Source: Neobacillus sp. FSL H8-0543
Lineage (GTDB): Bacteria; Bacillota; Bacilli; Bacillales; Cytobacillaceae
NCBI RefSeq assembly: GCF_038592905.1
Contig: NZ_CP151943.1
Span: 1,242,501-1,306,500, forward strand
Length of the DNA stretch: 64,000 nucleotides
Reading direction: 5' to 3'
The notes below the pieces were generated by a model that saw nothing but the letters and a program-made list of their open reading frames with translations, was not told the DNA's origin and did not search any database. A program made the position numbers and the translations under genes. Below are positions 7,675 through 16,456 of the stretch, in pieces. The first letter of the stretch is position 1; every line of letters begins with the position of its first letter.

Positions 7675-9195
7675 TTATTGTTCTCCTCTCGCTTCTTGAA
7701 TACCGATACTCATTTCTTTTAATTTCACTTTATCAATTTTTCCAACATGCGTTTTCGGGAGTTCTTTAATGAAGATAAAGCTTTTAGGAATTTTATATCT
7801 ACCAAGTTTTTTTTCACAGTAAGTTCTTAACTCATCCTCGTCTAACCGGTGATCTGCCTTAGATACTATGATGGCAGCTACTCTTTCTCCCCATTTTTCA
7901 TCAGGAATGCCGATGACAGCAACTTCGTCGATTCCCGGATAGGCAGCCATCCAATGTTCAATTTCAAGCGGGTAGACATTTTCTCCGCCAGTAATAATCA
8001 TATCCTTTTTTCTGCCTACAATATAAAAGAACCCGTGTTCATCCTTCTTAGCCAAGTCCCCCGTATGAACCCAACCATTCTTTACTGTTTCTGTTGTGGC
8101 TTGCTGATTATTCCAATAATGTGAAAAGGAATGCTTTCCTTTAATTAATAGTTCTCCTACTTCATTAGCACTTGCCTCTACACCAGTTTCTTTTACAAGT
8201 TTTATCGAATTATATAACATTGGCTTTCCGACTGATCCTTGTTTTTCTTGGGCATCTTCCGGACGAATAAAAAAATTATTTGGCCCTGCTTCTGTTAAAC
8301 CATATCCCTCTTTAAAGGCTATTCCCTTTTTCTGAAAGGCTTCATATATTTGTAAGGGGCAAGGAGCCGCGCCTGATAAAAATATTTTCATCGACGGGAA
8401 TTTACTACGGTTAAATTCCTCCGTCTGAACAAGCATATGATACATGGTTGGTACCAAGAGAATGATTGTACAACCATAATGATTGATGGAATTCACAGCC
8501 TGCTCTTCCTCGAATTGATCACCTATAACGACTGTCCCGCCAATCATTAATACTGGAATCGATAAAGCATTTAACCCTCCTGTATGAAACATTGGCATAT
8601 AATTTATCGTTACATCTGTCTCCGTGAGGCTCCAGCTAAGTATTGTGTTGATTGCGTTCCATTGGATAGATTGGTGACTTAAGACAACACCCTTTGGTTT
8701 GCCTGTCGTTCCTCCTGTATAAATTATTGCCAGCGGATCTTGCTCAGAAATGCTCTCTAAAAGCTGCGGGCACTTTGAATTAAAAATCATTTCTTCATAG
8801 CTGCTATTTCCGACAAAAAAAGGTGTGCAATCGATGGTTTGTAATCCAGTGAGCATGTTTTGAAACCGTAAATGAATGCCAATCAATACAGGAGAACAAT
8901 CCTGTAAAATTCCTTTAATCTCACTATTGGATAGACGCCAATTCAACGGGACAAAGATTGCCCCAATTTTACCGCAGGCAAATAATAAATCAAAATAACT
9001 GATATGATTTGGTGATAGTAAGGCAATCCGATCGCCTTTTTTCACTCCCCGAGACTCTAACCAACTAGCTACTGATTTAGAACGGTTGTTTAATTCTTCA
9101 TACGACCAAGCTTTGTTTGTCTCTCCATCTATAATCGCATTCTTATTTGGCGTCAATCTTGCTCTATTTTCCAGCCAATCGAGTTCCCACCTCAC
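7675..9195 (-). CDS. AMP-binding acyl-CoA synthetase (ANL superfamily)
   Basis: A 506-residue acid:CoA ligase that activates a carboxylic acid through an acyl-adenylate. Motifs include the P-loop YTGGTTGKPKGVV (about residues 160-172), GYGLTEAGP, the ATP-binding TGDLAKKDEHGF, the hinge GRKKDMIITGGENVYP, and the C-terminal catalytic Lys in KTHVGKIDK. The length is normal for the family. It lies downstream of the KAS III-like/hydrolase/transport operon but behind a terminator and 21-bp repeats, so it probably has its own promoter. The substrate could be a medium- or long-chain or aromatic acid; the sequence does not say. Confidence 0.92.
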   Translation of the reverse strand: MRWELDWLENRARLTPNKNAIIDGETNKAWSYEELNNRSKSVASWLESRGVKKGDRIALLSPNHISYFDLLFACGKIGAIFVPLNWRLSNSEIKGILQDCSPVLIGIHLRFQNMLTGLQTIDCTPFFVGNSSYEEMIFNSKCPQLLESISEQDPLAIIYTGGTTGKPKGVVLSHQSIQWNAINTILSWSLTETDVTINYMPMFHTGGLNALSIPVLMIGGTVVIGDQFEEEQAVNSINHYGCTIILLVPTMYHMLVQTEEFNRSKFPSMKIFLSGAAPCPLQIYEAFQKKGIAFKEGYGLTEAGPNNFFIRPEDAQEKQGSVGKPMLYNSIKLVKETGVEASANEVGELLIKGKHSFSHYWNNQQATTETVKNGWVHTGDLAKKDEHGFFYIVGRKKDMIITGGENVYPLEIEHWMAAYPGIDEVAVIGIPDEKWGERVAAIIVSKADHRLDEDELRTYCEKKLGRYKIPKSFIFIKELPKTHVGKIDKVKLKEMSIGIQEARGEQ

Positions 9196-9276
9196 CAGAC
9201 AATCTCTCCTTCACTACTAGATAACACCATCTTACTGAAACCTAGTTACAGCGAAGTTACAACGGATTATTTAGAG

Positions 9277-9375
9277 TGGTATCTACAGAGTTTAGGCTGG
9301 TATCTACAAAGTTCAGTGCGTTATCTACAAAATTCAGTATGGTATCTACAAAGTTCAGTATGGTATCTACAAAGG
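9277..9375. repeat. 21-bp tandem repeat, about five copies
   Basis: Copies begin at 9277, 9298, 9319, 9340 and 9361 (the last is partial). The unit is close to tggtatctacaaagttcagt plus one base, and copies differ at only a few positions. It lies in the 262-base gap between the ligase start and the hydrolase terminator. Because 21 is a multiple of three it stays open in frame, but no ribosome binding site supports a gene. Confidence 0.85.
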
Positions 9376-9414
9376 CCACTATTTAGACACAATTCCCGCC
9401 TGATTCAACAAAAA

Positions 9415-9439
9415 AAAACGACCCGTTGCAGGTCGTTTT
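9415..9439 (-). terminator. Terminator of the Liv/KAS/hydrolase operon
   Basis: The stem aaaacgacc/ggtcgtttt with a 7-base loop is followed on the minus strand by a long T-run. It lies 18 bases after the hydrolase stop codon and ends the operon starting near 16250. Confidence 0.85.
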
Positions 9440-9457
9440 TCTACCTATTACCCTATC

Positions 9458-10360
9458 TTATTGTAGAACCTCCGCCTTCAGAAATTGCGTCATCTCCCTT
9501 AATAGCTGCGGAAGATCATCAACAAGCGGAGAGTGGCCACAATCCTTTAACTCTACAAATTCAGCTTTTTCTCCTAGATCTTGAACCAATTCTTTGGTCA
9601 TTTCTGCACTAATAACCAAATCACGATCCCCTCTAAGCACTAACACTGGCACGTTAATCTGATCTACTTTCCCATTGCCTTCAACAAGTCCATTATCGAA
9701 GTGACTAATGTTAAAAGTATTATTTGCATGATGTACCTCAGCTAAATTGCGCTGGGTTCTCATGTCTTGGACATACTCGTCATAAAGTTCCGGAGCAGGC
9801 TGATTCTTGGTATAAATGACTGCGTTCCAAATCAGCTTTAGTAACTCCACATTATTTGTGTCATAAGCTGTTTGTACAGGGATGGTTCGTACTAAATCTT
9901 GCTTAATTTCTTCATATGATATAAAACGGTGCACATCGTCCTGTACCCCTAATTTCCCATCGAAAGGATAGCCTCTCGTTGATTCTGAAGCTAATAAAAT
10001 CAGCTTATTACAGTATCCTGGGTAATCAGCAGCAAATTGCATCGCCACCGCACCACCTGTTGACCAGCCAACAAGTGCAAAGTCCTTCAGGCCAATCTCA
10101 TTAACAAACAGCTTTACATCATCAGAAAAATCTTTAATCGATTGGATTAAATTGTGATAGCTAGATTCTCCGAAACCTCGTAAATCCAGAGCGTAAAGTT
10201 TATATTCTGCACTCATGTTCTCAAGAACAAGATCCCAATGCTTAGATGAAGTCATATTTCCATGGATGAGCAGTACCTTTTTTTCTCCACCCTCCCGTTC
10301 CCGGTAGGCGATCGTTTCCCCGTTCACCAATTGAACGGTTTTCATTGCTACATTAACCAT
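9458..10360 (-). CDS. Alpha/beta hydrolase
   Basis: A 300-residue alpha/beta-hydrolase-fold enzyme. The oxyanion HGNM motif is at 33-36, the nucleophile Ser100 is in VGWSTGGAV, the acid Asp is in LRGDRDLVI and the catalytic His is in DCGHSPL near the C-terminus. This resembles esterases and C-C bond or lactone hydrolases. The frame is open to 10420, but the ATG at 10360 follows AAAGGTGAG and overlaps the KAS stop by 8 bases, so translation is probably coupled. It is the last gene of the operon. It may release or cleave a product made or used by the preceding KAS III-like enzyme (inference). Confidence 0.9.
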   Translation of the reverse strand: MVNVAMKTVQLVNGETIAYREREGGEKKVLLIHGNMTSSKHWDLVLENMSAEYKLYALDLRGFGESSYHNLIQSIKDFSDDVKLFVNEIGLKDFALVGWSTGGAVAMQFAADYPGYCNKLILLASESTRGYPFDGKLGVQDDVHRFISYEEIKQDLVRTIPVQTAYDTNNVELLKLIWNAVIYTKNQPAPELYDEYVQDMRTQRNLAEVHHANNTFNISHFDNGLVEGNGKVDQINVPVLVLRGDRDLVISAEMTKELVQDLGEKAEFVELKDCGHSPLVDDLPQLLREMTQFLKAEVLQ

Positions 10361-11375
10361 CCAGCTCACCTTTCCCCCATTTAATAGTCGTTGCCCCCCA
10401 CGCATATCCAATGCCGGCACTTACAAAAACGATCAAGTCCCCATCCTTTACTTTGCCCTCTCCTAGAGCAAGCTCAAGCGACAATATTTGATCAATTTGC
10501 CCAATATGTCCATAGTCCTCTAAGTAAATCGATTGTTCAGCAGACAAGCCTAATTCACTTAAAACATATGCATGCGCTGACTTTTTCATGTGCAGCATCG
10601 CCAAATAATTAATATCACTTTCCTGGTATCCGCTCAGATTTACTGACTCAGTGATAACCTTTAAAAAATTGTCCATCGACTTCTGCGCTAGGCGTCGCTT
10701 CATTCCCTCTGGGTCGAGCACATCCAGCATATTTAAACGTTGATCAATGGCCTCTTTCGAAATGGGATTCTTTGTACCACCTGCAACAACAACGACATCT
10801 TCAGAAAAGGAACCATCCGTTATCATTCGGGTTTCCAATACAATATTTTCTGCGTGTCCTTTTTTTAAAAGAATTGCCCCGCCACCCGCACCAAGGTTAT
10901 ACATGAAGCGGGTCCGAGGATTCTGATAATCAATGAAATCTCCATTCCGATATCCCCCTGCAAGCAGAACCGTATTAATTTTAGGATCAGCCATCATCAT
11001 GCTCTTTGCAATTTTTAATGCCATGACGGTGGTCCCGCATCTTAATGCCACATCAAAAGCCCAGGCATTGTATGCTCCTATTGCTTCTTGAAGCTTGATT
11101 CCAGCTGTCCAGAGAGGGTATTCCTTATGTTCTTCGCCTATATAAATAATCAAATCAATTTCCAGGGGATCAATGTCTGCTTTATCAATGGCTTGTTTTG
11201 CTGCAATAATTCCCATTTCACATGTATGATCATTGGGACCTGGAACATATTTTTTCTTGATACCCATCTTTTCTTCGACAATAACAGAAGGGATACCTGC
11301 CATTTCAGCTATATCCTTCCCGGTCAAAAAATCTTTTGGCAGATACACACCTGTACTTAAGATACCAACCTTCAA
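10353..11375 (-). CDS. KAS III-like (FabH/thiolase superfamily) enzyme with altered triad
   Basis: A 340-residue thiolase-fold protein. The nucleophile Cys113 is in DVALRCGTTVMA and a His is at 262 (AMLHMKKSAH, in place of LHQAN). The usual Asn of the FabH triad (GN) appears as His290 in EDYGHIGQ. The triad therefore reads Cys-His-His, as in KAS I/II, rather than Cys-His-Asn. The start is a TTG at 11375, with AGGAG 10 bases upstream. It sits between a Liv-type importer and an alpha/beta hydrolase, so it is unlikely to be the housekeeping FabH. It could be a thioester-forming or retro-Claisen enzyme; the reaction is unknown. Confidence 0.85.
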   Translation of the reverse strand: MKVGILSTGVYLPKDFLTGKDIAEMAGIPSVIVEEKMGIKKKYVPGPNDHTCEMGIIAAKQAIDKADIDPLEIDLIIYIGEEHKEYPLWTAGIKLQEAIGAYNAWAFDVALRCGTTVMALKIAKSMMMADPKINTVLLAGGYRNGDFIDYQNPRTRFMYNLGAGGGAILLKKGHAENIVLETRMITDGSFSEDVVVVAGGTKNPISKEAIDQRLNMLDVLDPEGMKRRLAQKSMDNFLKVITESVNLSGYQESDINYLAMLHMKKSAHAYVLSELGLSAEQSIYLEDYGHIGQIDQILSLELALGEGKVKDGDLIVFVSAGIGYAWGATTIKWGKGELDG

Positions 11376-11393
11376 AGCTTATCAACTCCTACT

Positions 11394-11573
11394 CTATGAG
11401 TCTTCTGCCATCTCTTTCATGAAGACACACGCCTCTTCCACCGTATCAAAGAGAGTCTCGTATTCCCCCTGAACATGGGTAACTTTTATTCTCCAGTGTT
11501 TTTTACCTGTTTCCTTCTCTATTTCAGTAAGTTGAAAACGAACGACGAAGGAAGCAATTTGTCTTGAATCCAT
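11394..11573 (-). CDS. Small conserved-looking protein in the Liv/KAS operon
   Basis: A 59-residue ORF that starts MDSRQIASFVVRFQ and ends EEACVFMKEMAEDS. It has a strong GAAGGAGGACTC ribosome binding site directly before the ATG, and its Shine-Dalgarno overlaps the livM stop. It fits neatly between livM and the KAS III-like gene in the same direction. The predicted fold is beta strands followed by an amphipathic helix. I recognise no family. The spacing and RBS make it a real gene; an accessory role with the transporter or KAS enzyme is only a guess. Confidence 0.75.
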   Translation of the reverse strand: MDSRQIASFVVRFQLTEIEKETGKKHWRIKVTHVQGEYETLFDTVEEACVFMKEMAEDS

Positions 11574-11584
11574 GAGTCCTCCTT

Positions 11585-12580
11585 CTATCCCGCTATTTTT
11601 TCTTTTTTAACGGAATCGCGTTTTTTTCGTTTCCAATTGATCGTCCTTAACGTACCAACAATACCTAGAGGGAAGAAAATTACAACCAATATATAGATGA
11701 TTCCGAAGAAAATAATCCAGCGTTCAAAAATCCAATGTACTTTTGCAAGCTCGGTTAACCAATCATGAGCAAATTCAATTAAACCCGCTCCAATAATTGC
11801 ACCGACTAATGTACCAACACCACCAATGATTGTCATTAATAAGGCATCTAGGGTAATATCCATAGAGAAAACACTTGTATTTACAAACCTTAGGGACATC
11901 GCATACAGGATTCCAGCTATCCCAGCAAGCACACCTGATACAACACTGGCGGCAATTTTATAATGAAGAACTTGAAATCCTAAGGATTCCGTTCTTTGTT
12001 CATTTTCACGAATGGCCTGTAACACTCTTCCCAAGGGGGAATTCGTAAAGCGCTTTAATATCATAAAAACGATAATCATCGCCAATAAACAAATGAGATA
12101 ATAATTAGTTCGGTCAATAAACATTTCAGGCACCCGGAAGGTAAATCCATCATTCCCATAGGTTAATGTCCGCCATTTTTCTGCTAAAACTAAAAACAAC
12201 CCGGCTAGCGATAGAGTAAGCATTGCATAGAAATGGCTTTTTAACCGGAGGGTAAGCAAGCCAACAATGAAACTTACTGTTGCGGTCAGGGCTATCGTTG
12301 TAAGTACCGCCAAAAGAAAATGGAGCATTGTAGGCTCAAATCGCTTCATGAAGATACCAATGGCATAGGCCCCGATTCCAAAATACATTGCATGTCCAAA
12401 AGAGACAATTCCTGTAAACCCCAACAGCAGATCATAACTCATAGCAAATATTGCAAACACAAAAATTTGTGTTAACAGAATCATCAAACCTCTAGATTCG
12501 TAAACAAAGGGCAATAGGAGCAGAAAAGCAGCGATGATAATATATAAAGCTGACATTCTATTATGTTGAATCCACTTCAT
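11585..12580 (-). CDS. livM: Branched-chain amino acid-type ABC permease LivM
   Basis: A 331-residue membrane permease of the LivM family, with about nine hydrophobic segments and the family motifs DLLLGFTGIVSFGHAMYFGIGAY and MTIIGGVGTLVGAIIGAG. The reading frame begins further up, but the ATG at 12580 follows GGGGTGAGGAT and lies just past the livH stop. It pairs with LivH to form the channel of an importer. Liv-type systems also carry short-chain amides, urea and aromatic acids, so the substrate may not be an amino acid here. Confidence 0.93.
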   Translation of the reverse strand: MKWIQHNRMSALYIIIAAFLLLLPFVYESRGLMILLTQIFVFAIFAMSYDLLLGFTGIVSFGHAMYFGIGAYAIGIFMKRFEPTMLHFLLAVLTTIALTATVSFIVGLLTLRLKSHFYAMLTLSLAGLFLVLAEKWRTLTYGNDGFTFRVPEMFIDRTNYYLICLLAMIIVFMILKRFTNSPLGRVLQAIRENEQRTESLGFQVLHYKIAASVVSGVLAGIAGILYAMSLRFVNTSVFSMDITLDALLMTIIGGVGTLVGAIIGAGLIEFAHDWLTELAKVHWIFERWIIFFGIIYILVVIFFPLGIVGTLRTINWKRKKRDSVKKEKIAG

Positions 12581-12584
12581 ATCC

Positions 12585-13445
12585 TCACCCCTTCCCTCCA
12601 AATAATCCTTGCGGTTTCACGATCAATACGACCGCCATTAACAGCATATTTACTGCTAATGATAATTCCGGTACATAATAGGCCATAAACGAACCAGACA
12701 AGCCAACTAAAATCGCCGCCATTACCGAGCCAGTAAAATTACCCATTCCGCCTATCACAACTACAATAAACGCCAAGATAGCAAATTCCATCCCCATCCC
12801 TGCATGAATGACACCAGAATAAGGTCCTAACAGAATTCCGCCAAGAGCCGCCATGCCTGAGCCAATCATAAATACAAACATAAACACTTTTTGGATATTG
12901 ATTCCTAGTGCTTGAACCATTTCCTTATTCATAACTCCAGCCCTAACAACAAGGCCAATCTTCGTTTTCTTTAGTAAATATTGCACTCCAGCAAACACCA
13001 TCAATCCTACAAAAATGATAAATACCCGATATTTAATTATGATGACGCTGCCAATTTCCCAGCTTCCTTTTAACAAATCGGGTGTGTTTGCAATCAATTG
13101 ATTCGGTCCCCAAATAACTTTGAGCATCTCAGACAGGACAAGCATTAGCCCTAATGTAATTAAAATCTGCTGCACATGGTTTCCATAAACCGGCTTAATA
13201 ATCCATCTTTCAATAATGATTCCAAGGAGAAATCCTGTAAGAATCGCACCAATAATGCCAATGAAAAAGCTGCCTGTTGTTGAATAGATCCACAAACCGC
13301 TATATGCTCCCCAGGCAAATAACCCGCCATGGGCAAAATTAAGAACGTCCATTAAACCAAAGATAAGCGTTAAACCAGCAGCCAATAAAAAGATTAGCAT
13401 GCCTGTTGCAAGGCCATTTAACGTTAAATTGATTAATAACTCCAA
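12585..13445 (-). CDS. livH: Branched-chain amino acid-type ABC permease LivH
   Basis: A 286-residue integral membrane protein with about eight hydrophobic segments. It has the LivH signature GLTLIFGLMDVLNFAHGGLFAWGAY near the N-terminus and VVIGGMGNFTGSVMAAILVG towards the C-terminus. It forms the permease heterodimer with LivM, whose start lies 4 bases beyond its stop codon. It is the fourth gene of the eight-gene operon, between the ATPase LivF and LivM. Confidence 0.93.
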   Translation of the reverse strand: MELLINLTLNGLATGMLIFLLAAGLTLIFGLMDVLNFAHGGLFAWGAYSGLWIYSTTGSFFIGIIGAILTGFLLGIIIERWIIKPVYGNHVQQILITLGLMLVLSEMLKVIWGPNQLIANTPDLLKGSWEIGSVIIIKYRVFIIFVGLMVFAGVQYLLKKTKIGLVVRAGVMNKEMVQALGINIQKVFMFVFMIGSGMAALGGILLGPYSGVIHAGMGMEFAILAFIVVVIGGMGNFTGSVMAAILVGLSGSFMAYYVPELSLAVNMLLMAVVLIVKPQGLFGGKG

Positions 13446-13463
13446 TGATGTTTACCTCCTCTC

Positions 13464-14171
13464 CTAAGCAATACCTAAGTATTTGCGTTTCATCTCTTCA
13501 TCTTCTTTTAGCTGCTTCATCGTTCCATCGTTTACTGTCCGTCCATCATCAATGATGTAAAAGTAATCTCCAATGGTGCTTGCCATCATGAAGTTTTGTT
13601 CCACTAATACAATCGTCGTTTTATCTTTCATTTGTAAAATTGACTCCATTACCTTTTCAATAACGATTGGCGCTAAACCCTTACTAGGCTCATCAATGAG
13701 CAGCAATTCGTTTTCATTCACATAGGCTCTCGCAATGGAAAGCATTTGTTTTTGACCGCCGCTTAATAATCCGCCTGGTTTTTTCCAAAACTTTTTTAAG
13801 TCTGGAAACAAATCTAATATATAATCCATCCGTTTTGCTGTAACTTCACTTTCTAACCTGATTGCAACCCTCATATTTTCCTCAACGGTTAGTCCTGCAA
13901 AAATCCCCTGATCTTCCGGGACATAACCGATTCCTTTTTTTGCAATCGTGTAGGTCGGCAGCGCTTGAATCTCGTCTCGTTTATAAACAATACTCCCTTT
14001 TGTCGCTGGGTTGAGCCCCATAATCGTCCTTAGAGTCGTTGTTTTTCCTGCTCCGTTTCTTCCCAGTAAAACGGTAACCTCACCCTTTTTCACTTCTAAA
14101 CTGATACCTTGTAATATATGATATTGTCCAATATGCGTTTCAACCTCGTTCAGTCTTAATAGCTCATTCAT
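13464..14171 (-). CDS. livF: ABC transporter ATP-binding protein LivF
   Basis: A 235-residue ABC ATPase. Walker A GRNGAGKTT is near residue 37, the signature LLSGGQKQML near 137, Walker B LLLIDEPSKGLAP near 157, and a switch His/Gln region in VLVEQN. The length is normal for LivF. Its start overlaps the end of livG (14164-14171), indicating coupled translation. It energises the LivHM channel together with LivG. Confidence 0.94.
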   Translation of the reverse strand: MNELLRLNEVETHIGQYHILQGISLEVKKGEVTVLLGRNGAGKTTTLRTIMGLNPATKGSIVYKRDEIQALPTYTIAKKGIGYVPEDQGIFAGLTVEENMRVAIRLESEVTAKRMDYILDLFPDLKKFWKKPGGLLSGGQKQMLSIARAYVNENELLLIDEPSKGLAPIVIEKVMESILQMKDKTTIVLVEQNFMMASTIGDYFYIIDDGRTVNDGTMKQLKEDEEMKRKYLGIA

Positions 14172-14922
14172 CGACGTGACCTCCTAGATAGGCCGACTGA
14201 ACCAACTCGTTTTTCATAATTTCCTCTGGGGTTCCATCAGCCAAAAGTCTGCCATTAAATAAAACCATCACAGAATCTGATAAGTCTAAAATCATATCCA
14301 TTTTGTGTTCGATAAGAATAATTGTCCGGCTCGCTTGCTCCTTGATTTTCCTAATCACCTCTAATATTGCAGGCACCTCTTCTAACGACATTCCAGCAGT
14401 CGGTTCATCTAATAACAATACCTCTGTTTCAAGCGCAAGGAGCATCGCCATCTCGAGCTTTCGCTTTTCACCATGTGCAAGATTACTGGCAAGTGAATCC
14501 TTTTTATCTTCTAATAAAACAAGTCCTAACCATTCCAATGCCTTCCTTTCAAACTCACGATATTTCTTATAATGAAAAAACACTTGGTACCTTACCCCGG
14601 CATTTGACTGCACAGCTAACCGGACATTTTCCAGAACAGTTAGATTGGGAAATACATTAGTGATTTGAAAGGAACGGCCAATGCCTTCTCTAGTCCGCTT
14701 TGTCGGGGAAAACTTTGTAATGTCCTTTCCCCGGTAATAGACTTTTCCTTTAGTAGCTGCTAATTGTCCGCTGAGGAGATTGAAAAAGGTTGTTTTTCCA
14801 GCTCCATTCGGACCAATAATTGATTTAAAATGCTTTTCAGGAACAGAAATACTGACAGAATCGACAGCAGTATGCCCTCCAAAGGTAATCGATAATTCAC
14901 TTGTTTCTATTATGGTTGACAC
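14164..14922 (-). CDS. livG: ABC transporter ATP-binding protein LivG
   Basis: A 252-residue ABC ATPase of the LivG type: Walker A GPNGAGKTTFF, a signature region changed to NLAHGEKRKLEMA (LivG proteins typically have a variant LSYG/AHGE signature), Walker B VLLLDEPTAGMS, and IEHKMDM. The frame is open to a TTG at 14937, but the GTG at 14922 follows GGTGAGG closely and gives a normal N-terminus (VSTIIETSELSITFGG). It is the second operon gene, after the binding protein. Confidence 0.92.
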   Translation of the reverse strand: MSTIIETSELSITFGGHTAVDSVSISVPEKHFKSIIGPNGAGKTTFFNLLSGQLAATKGKVYYRGKDITKFSPTKRTREGIGRSFQITNVFPNLTVLENVRLAVQSNAGVRYQVFFHYKKYREFERKALEWLGLVLLEDKKDSLASNLAHGEKRKLEMAMLLALETEVLLLDEPTAGMSLEEVPAILEVIRKIKEQASRTIILIEHKMDMILDLSDSVMVLFNGRLLADGTPEEIMKNELVQSAYLGGHVDE

Positions 14923-15017
14923 TTTCCTCACCACCAATCTGAAAGATAGAAATAACGAAGAGGGTGACCACAGGTTTCATGGTCAAACCCTCATCATTTA
15001 AGTAATACGAACTATTA

Positions 15018-16250
15018 TTAATTCCGAACGGGCGGTGTAGTTTCTTCCGGCGTCAATTCTCTGATCAACACTGGCACAGGGTATGCTATCCCTTCCTTCT
15101 TTTCAAGTCTAATAGCATACAATGCTTGGAGGGCCTGATGATCCTCTGGGCGATAGGTCATTTTTCCTTTTGGAGTTTCGAAACTCATGCCCTCCATCGC
15201 CTCTATGAGTTTATCCCCTTCTGCATCGCCTTTCGTTTTCTTCAACGCTTCGACAATTGAAATGGCTGCACTCATTCCGCCTGGGGTAAATAAATCTGGC
15301 ACCTCGCCATTAAATCTTTTCTTATGTTCGGCCACAAGCCAATCGTTGATCTCATTCTTTGGCAAATCATGATAATAGACTGTAAAGCCTTCCATTCCTA
15401 CAAGCGGTTCCATCGTTGCTAGAGCAGCAATATCCGGTGCACCTGTTGAAATTTTGATTCCATTATCTTGAACCTTCATGTCAGAAATTTGTTTCCACGG
15501 AGAATTAGCTCCAGCCCATACAACAAACAAATAGTCAGGCTTAGCTTCAATGATTTTTTGAATATTTGAGGTAAAATCAGTTGCTGCGGGATCCGCGTAT
15601 TCTTCTAGAACAATCTCGGCACCAAGTGCTTTAGCTGCTTCTGCAAAAGCTGCTACTCCATCACGTCCAAATGAATAATCCGGTGCAAGGGTGGCAATTT
15701 TCACGCCTTTTTTTGCAATCGCTGCTGCACCTGCAACCGCATCTTGTGAAGAATTTCGAGCGGAACGGAATATATACTTATTAAACTCGGAACCTGTAAT
15801 ACTATCGGCTACTGCTGGTTCAACGATCATAATTTTTTGATATTCTTCTGCAAGCGGGAGTACAGCTAACGTATCAGCAGAACTGGACGACCCCACTAAG
15901 AAGTCCACTTTATCCTCTTCAAGCAACTTAGTTGCTTTTTGAACGGCCACCTCTGGCTTTGTTTCTGTATCCTCAACAAAAAACTCGATTTTTCTTCCTT
16001 CAACTTCCATTGTTCCTTCAGTTGCATACTCCAGTCCAAGCTCAAAACCTCTTAAAGTTTGTTTGCCATAGGATTCCAGGGCACCTGTTGTCGAGGCAAG
16101 AACACCAATTTTAATCGGCTCAAGATTTTCAGCCTTTTCACCATCATCCTTTGGATCGCCTTTTGTTTGATCTGAACTACAGGCAGCTGTAAAAATTAAC
16201 ATAAAAATAAGTAGTCCTAATAAAGCTATTTTCCCGCGAAATGCATTCAC
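15018..16250 (-). CDS. ABC transporter substrate-binding lipoprotein (LivK/amide-binding family)
   Basis: A 410-residue type I periplasmic-binding-fold protein anchored as a lipoprotein. The signal peptide spans residues 1-23 with lipobox FTAAC, followed by a polar linker (SSDQTKGDPKDDGEKAEN). The domain begins IKIGVLASTTGALESYGKQ and contains VDFLVGSSSSADT. GTG start with GGGGG 7 bases upstream. It captures the substrate outside the cell for LivHMGF and heads the operon. Family members bind branched-chain amino acids, amides or aromatic acids; the neighbouring ligase and KAS genes favour a carboxylic acid (inference). Confidence 0.92.
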   Translation of the reverse strand: MNAFRGKIALLGLLIFMLIFTAACSSDQTKGDPKDDGEKAENLEPIKIGVLASTTGALESYGKQTLRGFELGLEYATEGTMEVEGRKIEFFVEDTETKPEVAVQKATKLLEEDKVDFLVGSSSSADTLAVLPLAEEYQKIMIVEPAVADSITGSEFNKYIFRSARNSSQDAVAGAAAIAKKGVKIATLAPDYSFGRDGVAAFAEAAKALGAEIVLEEYADPAATDFTSNIQKIIEAKPDYLFVVWAGANSPWKQISDMKVQDNGIKISTGAPDIAALATMEPLVGMEGFTVYYHDLPKNEINDWLVAEHKKRFNGEVPDLFTPGGMSAAISIVEALKKTKGDAEGDKLIEAMEGMSFETPKGKMTYRPEDHQALQALYAIRLEKKEGIAYPVPVLIRELTPEETTPPVRN

Positions 16251-16426
16251 ATCTTTTCCCCCTTAAATTTTGTATTAAGTTACAGGCAAAGCATTAAGTT
16301 AATAATAGAAAAAGAGAGTTACAGACTAGTTACACAGAAAAGCAGAAGCGCCTTTTTCAGTGAAAAAGGGGTTCATTTTTTCCTACCACCGACAGCGCTG
16401 GAGGGGCATATTAAAATTAATTTAAA

Positions 16427-16446
16427 AAACAGCCCTAGGGCTGTTT
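16427..16446 (-). terminator. Terminator of the BTAD regulator gene
   Basis: The perfect palindrome aaacagccctagggctgttt is followed on the minus strand by T-rich sequence. It lies 10 bases after the regulator's stop codon and separates that gene from the Liv operon. Confidence 0.8.
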
Positions 16447-16456
16447 CATTTGTTCA

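Noticed and set aside
9316..9612. Plus-strand ORF with repeated WYLQ units
   Set aside because: A by-product of the 21-bp repeat, running into the antisense of the hydrolase gene; no RBS.
9458..11375. OleABCD olefin biosynthesis
   Set aside because: KAS-like, hydrolase and ligase families match by type, but the operon is tied to a Liv importer, the hydrolase is not OleB-like by visible motifs, and there is no OleD reductase next to it.
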